Shown here: one piece after another, positions 10,568 to 14,922 of the stretch
Numbering within the stretch: position 1 is the stretch's first letter
Layout of the letters: each line of letters begins with the position of its first letter
Origin: CAZQSL01 sp964595945
Lineage (GTDB): Bacteria; UBP15; UBA6099; JAJRTR01
Length of the DNA: 14,922 nt
Assembly: GCA_964595945.1 (NCBI GenBank)
Contig: CAZQSL010000093.1
Location: 1-14,922 of the forward strand
Reading direction: 5' to 3'
Notes under the pieces: generated by a model
Database searches by the model: none
Seen by the model: only the letters and a program-made list of their open reading frames with translations
What the model was told of the DNA's origin: nothing
Position numbers and translations under genes: made by a program

Positions 10568-13138
10568 ATGAAACCAGTACAGATCGTAAATGTGGCCCCG
10601 TCACTTCCAAAAAAACTTCAGCCCCTCCTCAACCTCGCCTACAACCTCCGCTGGTGCTGGAACCACGATGTATCAGACCTCTTCCGCCGCATCGACCGCG
10701 ACCTCTGGGACGCCGTCGACCGCAACCCCATCCCCCTGCTCGGCAAAATCAGCCAGGACCGCCTCGAAGAAATCCTCGATGACGACTCCATCATGTCACA
10801 GCTCGACAGGACATATAAAGATTTCAATGATTATATGTCCGAAAAGAAAACATGGTTCGGCTCGATGGAGAGCAAAATCGGCATGCCGCTGTCCGTGGCG
10901 TACTTTTCACTCGAATTCGGCATCAACGAATCCATCCCCATCTACTCCGGCGGCCTCGGGATGCTCGCCGGCGACCACCTCAAATCAGCAAGCGACCTCG
11001 GCATACCCCTCTGCGGCGTCGGACTCCTCTATCAGGAAGGCTACTTCCGCCAGTACCTCAACGCCGACGGCTGGCAGCAGGAGCAGTACATTGATAATGA
11101 CTTCTACAACATCCCCGTAAAGCCCATCATCGACAAACTCACCGGCAAACAGATGTCCGTCACCGTCGACTATCCCACCGGAGCCATCAAGGCCGCACTG
11201 TGGCGCGTCGACGTCGGCAGAGTGCCGCTCTTCCTCCTCGACACCAACGTACCCGACAACCGGCCCGAAGACCGCCCCCTCACCGCGCGGCTCTACGGCG
11301 GCGACACCGACACCCGCATCCGCCAGGAAATCCTCCTCGGCATCGGCGGATACAAAGCACTCAAGGCTCTCAATATCAACCCACTCGTCTGCCACATGAA
11401 CGAAGGCCACTCCGCATTCATGGCGCTCGAACGCATCCGCCACTACATGGACCGCCACAAGGGTCTCTCATTCTGGGAAGCTCACTCCCTCGTGCGCGCG
11501 TCGACCGTATTCACCACCCACACCCCCGTGCCCGCCGGCAACGACGTCTTTCCCCCCGACATGGTCCTCTACTACTTCCAGCCATACCTCCAGCAGTACA
11601 ACATACCACCGGAACACTTCCTCGGCCTCGGCCGCCAAAACCCCGCCGACAAGGACGAACCCTTCTGCATGACCGTCCTCGCCATCAAACAGGCCGCATT
11701 CATCAACGGCGTCAGCGCACTCCACGGCGAAGTGTCACGAAAAATGTGGCGCGATATATGGCCCGTCGTCCCGGAAAAAGAAATCCCGATCACAAGCGTC
11801 ACCAACGGCGTCCACCTCGCCACATGGGTATCCAAGGAAATGACCGACCTGCTCACGAGATACCTCGGCCCGAAATGGATCGAAGACCCCGCCGTACCCG
11901 AACTCTGGGACCGCGTCGACCGTATCCCCGCCGAAGAGCTCTGGCGCACCCACGAACGCCGCCGCGAACGCCTCGTCGCCTTCGCCCGCCAGCGCCTCGA
12001 AGCCCAGCTCCGCCGCCAGGGCGCGACCGAAACGGAAATCATCGGCGCCAAGGAAGTCCTCAGCCCCGAAGCCCTCACCATCGGCTTCGCCCGCCGCTTC
12101 GCCACCTACAAACGAGGCGCGCTCCTCTTCCGCGACGTCGAACGCCTCAAACGCATCCTCACCAACAGGGACCGCCCCGTACAGATCATCTTCGCCGGCA
12201 AGGCACACCCCCGCGACACTCAGGGCAAGGAACTCATCCGCAACATCGTCCACGCCGCCAGACTCCCCGAATTTCGCCACAATGTCGTATTCCTCGAAAA
12301 CTACGACATGTTCCTCGCGCGCTACATGGTACAGGGCGTCGACGTATGGCTCAACACCCCGCGCCGCCCCCTCGAAGCCAGCGGCACCAGCGGCATGAAA
12401 GCCTCCGCCAACGGCGTCCTCAACATCAGCGTCCTCGACGGCTGGTGGTGCGAAGCCTACGACCCGCAACTCGGATGGGCCGTCGGCAACGGCGAAGTCT
12501 ACGAAGACGAAAACTACCAGGACGCCATCGAAGCCGACTCCCTCTACGACCTCCTCGAAAAATCCACCATCCCACTCTTCTACAATCGCAGCAGCGACGG
12601 CCTCCCGCGCGGCTGGATCGACTACATGAAACGCAGCATCACCGCCATCGCCCCTCAGTTCAACACCAACCGCATGGTCAAGGACTACTTCCTCAAAGCC
12701 TACGTATCCTGCGCACAGCGCCGCGACTTCCTCGCGAAAGATGACTGCGCCGAAGCCAGAAAATACACGGCATGGAAAGACGCCATCCGCCGCGAATGGG
12801 ACAAGGTCAAAATCACAGGCATCACATCCACCTCCACCGGCGACGCAAAAGTCGGCGACTCCATCACTGTAGACGCAAAGGTCGATCTCGCTTCTCTCGA
12901 TGCCGGCGATGTCCTCGTCGAAATCATCTATGGCTACCTCAACGCCGAAGGCAAGATCGTCGAACCCGACCGCATAGCGATGGAGCCCACCGGCAAGTCC
13001 GAAGGCTCCAGCGTCGAATTCAAGGGCGTCATCAAATGCAAAAAAAGCGGCCGCCACGGCCACACTGTCCGCGTGATGCCAAAAAACAAAGTACTTGACG
13101 ATCCCTTCAAAATGGGACTCATCACCTGGGGCGCGTGA
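10568..13138 (+). CDS. glgP: Alpha-glucan (glycogen/maltodextrin) phosphorylase, GT35
   Basis: This encodes 856 residues. The enzyme uses PLP and phosphate to release glucose-1-phosphate from alpha-1,4-glucans in the cytoplasm. Residues about 1-110 are a DUF3417-type N-terminal domain (LLNLAYNLRWCWNHDVSDLF). The phosphorylase core follows with AYFSLEFGINESIPIYSGGL, CHMNEGHSAF, TTHTPVPAGND, GFARRFATYKR and FAGKAHPRD. The PLP-binding lysine is K611 in EASGTSGMKASANG. The C-terminal about 110 residues form a beta-rich domain ending DDPFKMGLITWGA. This layout fits the shorter bacterial alpha-glucan phosphorylase subfamily (TIGR02094 type), not the longer E. coli MalP/GlgP type. The start at 10568 is set by AGAAGGAG (10554-10561) with 6-base spacing; a longer in-frame start at 10532 lacks a site. 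A strong terminator follows. Grouping with the mutase suggests glycogen breakdown. Confidence 0.95.
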   Translation: MKPVQIVNVAPSLPKKLQPLLNLAYNLRWCWNHDVSDLFRRIDRDLWDAVDRNPIPLLGKISQDRLEEILDDDSIMSQLDRTYKDFNDYMSEKKTWFGSMESKIGMPLSVAYFSLEFGINESIPIYSGGLGMLAGDHLKSASDLGIPLCGVGLLYQEGYFRQYLNADGWQQEQYIDNDFYNIPVKPIIDKLTGKQMSVTVDYPTGAIKAALWRVDVGRVPLFLLDTNVPDNRPEDRPLTARLYGGDTDTRIRQEILLGIGGYKALKALNINPLVCHMNEGHSAFMALERIRHYMDRHKGLSFWEAHSLVRASTVFTTHTPVPAGNDVFPPDMVLYYFQPYLQQYNIPPEHFLGLGRQNPADKDEPFCMTVLAIKQAAFINGVSALHGEVSRKMWRDIWPVVPEKEIPITSVTNGVHLATWVSKEMTDLLTRYLGPKWIEDPAVPELWDRVDRIPAEELWRTHERRRERLVAFARQRLEAQLRRQGATETEIIGAKEVLSPEALTIGFARRFATYKRGALLFRDVERLKRILTNRDRPVQIIFAGKAHPRDTQGKELIRNIVHAARLPEFRHNVVFLENYDMFLARYMVQGVDVWLNTPRRPLEASGTSGMKASANGVLNISVLDGWWCEAYDPQLGWAVGNGEVYEDENYQDAIEADSLYDLLEKSTIPLFYNRSSDGLPRGWIDYMKRSITAIAPQFNTNRMVKDYFLKAYVSCAQRRDFLAKDDCAEARKYTAWKDAIRREWDKVKITGITSTSTGDAKVGDSITVDAKVDLASLDAGDVLVEIIYGYLNAEGKIVEPDRIAMEPTGKSEGSSVEFKGVIKCKKSGRHGHTVRVMPKNKVLDDPFKMGLITWGA

Positions 13139-13182
13139 GCACGGGTTTCCTCACCGCCACCTTTATAACAGATCGCACAATA

Positions 13183-13217
13183 CCCGGAGCGGGTTTTTCC
13201 CCTCCGGGCGTTTTTTT
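13183..13217 (+). terminator. Intrinsic terminator after the phosphorylase gene
   Basis: CCCGGAG (13183-13189) pairs with CTCCGGG (13202-13208), and inside it GGG (13191-13193) pairs with CCC (13199-13201) around a TTTTT loop, leaving one bulged C. CG then seven Ts follow (13211-13217). It begins 44 bases after the phosphorylase stop codon. Confidence 0.9.
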
Positions 13218-13220
13218 AGA

Positions 13221-13249
13221 TTGCATGTTTCAGACACCGGACATACAAT
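13221..13249 (+). promoter_or_regulatory. Promoter candidate of the thiolase gene, upstream of the MITE
   Basis: TTGCAT (13221-13226, 3 of 6) and TACAAT (13244-13249, 5 of 6) are 17 bases apart, directly after the phosphorylase terminator. A start near 13256 would give a leader of about 216 bases with the inserted element and about 53 bases without it. Confidence 0.4.
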
Positions 13250-13289
13250 AGTAAGCACCGTGGTGGTTACGCATCGCGGCAGACAATAA

Positions 13290-13449
13290 GGGCTTGTCAC
13301 AAAATAACCTTAGCAAGATTGCGCCGGATTTTTGGCCGTAATCAAGGCGCTTGCGAAGGAGCATACCTAAAGGTATGTAACTGAGCAGGCAACACGGAAG
13401 ACGGAAAATAAAGACAAGCAAGATGACAAGGTTATTTTGTGACAAGCCC
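13290..13449. mobile_element. 160-bp MITE-like element
   Basis: GGGCTTGTCACAAAATAACC plus TT (13290-13311) is repeated exactly in inverted form at 13428-13449, so the terminal repeats are 22 bp and perfect. TAA flanks both sides (13287-13289 and 13450-13452), consistent with a 3-bp target duplication. Its interior encodes no transposase and contains a near-central perfect hairpin CATACCT-AA-AGGTATG (13362-13377). The arms are also loosely complementary, so the whole element could fold into a long hairpin. TNA duplications are typical of some IS5-family subgroups, so a parent of that type is a reasonable inference. It lies 22 bases upstream of the thiolase start codon. Confidence 0.88.
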
Positions 13450-13471
13450 TAACATTCAGGGGGACCCACTC

Positions 13472-14659
13472 ATGGGAACAGCATACATACTAAGCGCGAC
13501 ACGCACGGCCATCGGAAAATTCGGCGGCAGCATGGCAGGCGTGCCAGCCGCCCGTCTCGGCGCAACCGTCATCGAAGAATCACTCAGGCGCGCGGAAATC
13601 GACCCTGCCGCGGTGGACGAAGTCATCATGGGCAACGTACTGCAGGCCGGACTCGGGCAAAATGTGGCCCGCCAGGCAGCCATATTCGCACAACTCCCGC
13701 AGGAAATCCCCGCGTTTGCGGTCAACAAGGTATGCGGCTCGGGCCTCAAGGCAGTCGCACTCGCCGCACAGGCCATCGCGGCAGGCGATGCGGACATCAT
13801 CGTAGCCGGCGGCACCGAAAACATGAGCGCTGCCCCGTTTCTCCTCCCCTCCGCACGCTGGGGCGCGCGCCTCGGACACGGAGAAATCGTCGACAGCGTC
13901 ATCACCGACGGCCTCTGGGACAAATACAACGACTGCCACATGGGCATCACCGCCGAAAACATAGCCGGAAAACTCTCCATATCTCGCGAGGAGCAGGACG
14001 AGTTCAGCGCAGGGAGCCAGAAGCGCGCTGGCGAAGCTGCCGCAAGCGGCGCTTTCGACACCCAGATCGTCCCGGTCGTCATCCCGCAGCGCAAGGGCGA
14101 TCCCATCGTATTCAAAGCCGACGAACACGGCCGCCCCGATGTCACCGCCGAAAAACTCGCCAGGATGTCCCCCGCATTCAAAAAGGACGGCACCGTCACA
14201 GCCGGCAACGCATCGGGCATCAACGATGGCGCGGCGGCACTCGTCGTCGCCTCTGAGTCAGCCGTCTCGAAGCTCGCCGCTACCCCAATCGCCAAAATCA
14301 CCGCTTATGCCTCCGCGGGCGTCGACCCGGCATACATGGGCCTCGGCCCCGTCCCTGCCGTGCGCAGACTTATCGAAAAAGCCGGCTGGTCATTCGACGA
14401 TGTCGGTGTGTTCGAATTCAACGAAGCCTTTGCCTCACAGTCGCTCGGCGTGGTGAAAGAACTCGGGCTCGAAGGACGCAAAGCCGACATCAACATCAAC
14501 GGCGGCGCGATCGCGCTCGGGCATCCCATTGGCGCGTCCGGCGCGAGGATACTCGTCACTCTGATCTACGCGATGCGGCAGCGCAATGTGTCGAAAGGCA
14601 TTGCCGCGCTCTGCATCGGCGGCGGCATGGGCATCGCCATGGCAGTCGAAACGCTCTGA
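13472..14659 (+). CDS. Acetyl-CoA C-acetyltransferase (thiolase)
   Basis: This encodes 395 residues, the usual length of biosynthetic/degradative thiolase II (AtoB/PhaA/ThlA type). It catalyses the reversible condensation of two acetyl-CoA to acetoacetyl-CoA in the cytoplasm. Catalytic residues are present: C88 in VNKVCGSGLKA, H351 in GGAIALGHPIGASGAR and C381 in CIGGGMGIA, with the NEAFA motif at 317-321. The M in the loop CHMGITAEN (about 155-163) fits short-chain acetyl-CoA thiolases. The ATG at 13472 has AGGGGG (13458-13463) 8 bases upstream; a longer frame from 13439 would start inside the mobile element and is rejected. No other gene of fatty-acid, ketone-body, butyrate, PHB or mevalonate metabolism is in the window, so the pathway is open. 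Its leader carries the MITE. Confidence 0.94.
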   Translation: MGTAYILSATRTAIGKFGGSMAGVPAARLGATVIEESLRRAEIDPAAVDEVIMGNVLQAGLGQNVARQAAIFAQLPQEIPAFAVNKVCGSGLKAVALAAQAIAAGDADIIVAGGTENMSAAPFLLPSARWGARLGHGEIVDSVITDGLWDKYNDCHMGITAENIAGKLSISREEQDEFSAGSQKRAGEAAASGAFDTQIVPVVIPQRKGDPIVFKADEHGRPDVTAEKLARMSPAFKKDGTVTAGNASGINDGAAALVVASESAVSKLAATPIAKITAYASAGVDPAYMGLGPVPAVRRLIEKAGWSFDDVGVFEFNEAFASQSLGVVKELGLEGRKADININGGAIALGHPIGASGARILVTLIYAMRQRNVSKGIAALCIGGGMGIAMAVETL

Positions 14660-14722
14660 TGCCCGCTTTTTACTGGAATATCAATTGCTCACGGAGACCC
14701 GAAGAGATTAAAATTCAGATGC

Positions 14723-14756
14723 CGGAGAAACCTTTTTCGAGAATAAGGTTTCTCCG
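14723..14756. other. Perfect 12-bp stem hairpin after the thiolase gene
   Basis: CGGAGAAACCTT (14723-14734) pairs perfectly with AAGGTTTCTCCG (14745-14756) around a 10-base loop, 64 bases after the thiolase stop. Neither strand has a proper T-run after the stem, so it is not a classical terminator. It could stabilise the mRNA 3' end or act as a factor-dependent stop. Confidence 0.5.
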
Positions 14757-14895
14757 CACCTCTTCCCAAAAGCTTTATGTGCTTAACTTTTCTCCAGGTT
14801 ATTTTTCATTTTGCTACCCACAGCGACAGGTGTTTTCTATTGATATTCAGCATGGTTCGTAATGCGCGTGCGGCGAACCGGCATGGTCCGTGAGC

Positions 14896-14916
14896 AAAAA
14901 AAACACCCGCCGGGTG
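14896..14916 (-). terminator. Intrinsic terminator of a gene beyond the right edge
   Basis: On the minus strand CACCC-GGC-GGGTG (14916-14904) is followed by eight Ts (14903-14896). It would end a minus-strand transcript entering from outside the window, convergent with the thiolase gene. Confidence 0.65.
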
Positions 14917-14922
14917 AGAGGC

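Noticed and set aside
11735..13063. Long open frames antisense to, or in a second frame of, the phosphorylase gene (also 11200-12744, and 5946-6923 in the polymerase gene)
   Set aside because: They are by-products of the strong C-ending codon bias. Their products are extremely rich in Arg/His/Pro or Gly/Glu/Val, and the primary frames have clear family motifs.
13230..13445. Minus-strand ORF of 71 codons across the MITE
   Set aside because: It lies largely within the element, whose symmetric structure explains the open frame. It resembles no transposase.
14659..14862. Plus-strand ORF of 67 codons after the thiolase
   Set aside because: It overlaps the thiolase end by one base and spans the 12-bp hairpin. 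The product has no domain and the base composition is non-coding in character.

Overview
The window looks like part of a moderately GC-rich chromosome from a diderm (Gram-negative-type) bacterium. This rests on a lipobox lipoprotein, an outer-membrane polysaccharide export protein of the Wza type, several Sec signal peptides and sigma-70-like promoters. I cannot place it in a phylum from the sequence. I find no rRNA, tRNA, CRISPR array, phage gene or transposase. Ten protein genes are well supported or plausible. Nearly all prefer C-ending codons (CTC, GTC, ATC, GCC). The membrane protein gene at 1350-2588 instead prefers CTG, GTG and GCG.

Left part (1-3957). Two minus-strand genes, probably one transcript, encode a secreted YbjN-like protein and a soluble PH-like protein with a double zinc ribbon. 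A divergent plus-strand gene encodes a polytopic membrane protein with a histidine pattern like heme-copper oxidase subunit I. Convergent to it is a lipoprotein with an FGE-sulfatase (C-type-lectin-like) fold, split by an insert of about 260 residues. This is the most unusual protein in the window. Its promoter has perfect TTGACA and TATAAT hexamers.

Middle (3958-7725). After a structured leader come a polysaccharide export protein and a Wzy/WaaL-like O-antigen polymerase or ligase, probably one operon. No glycosyltransferase, flippase or co-polymerase is present. A 350-base stretch without a convincing gene follows. It holds a REP-like palindrome, a 33-base repeat that also occurs inverted at the left edge of the window (54-87), and smaller repeats. 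A small minus-strand ORF of 62 codons comes next.

Right part (7725-14922). A minus-strand serine O-acetyltransferase with an unusual four-cysteine tail is followed by a phosphomannomutase/phosphoglucomutase and an alpha-glucan phosphorylase. These last two form a sensible pair: the phosphorylase releases glucose-1-phosphate from glycogen and the mutase interconverts it with glucose-6-phosphate or supplies sugar-1-phosphates for polysaccharide synthesis. A strong terminator ends this unit. Next, a 160-bp MITE-like element with perfect 22-bp terminal inverted repeats and a TAA target duplication sits in the apparent 5' leader of an acetyl-CoA acetyltransferase gene. A minus-strand terminator at the right edge points to a convergent gene just outside the window.
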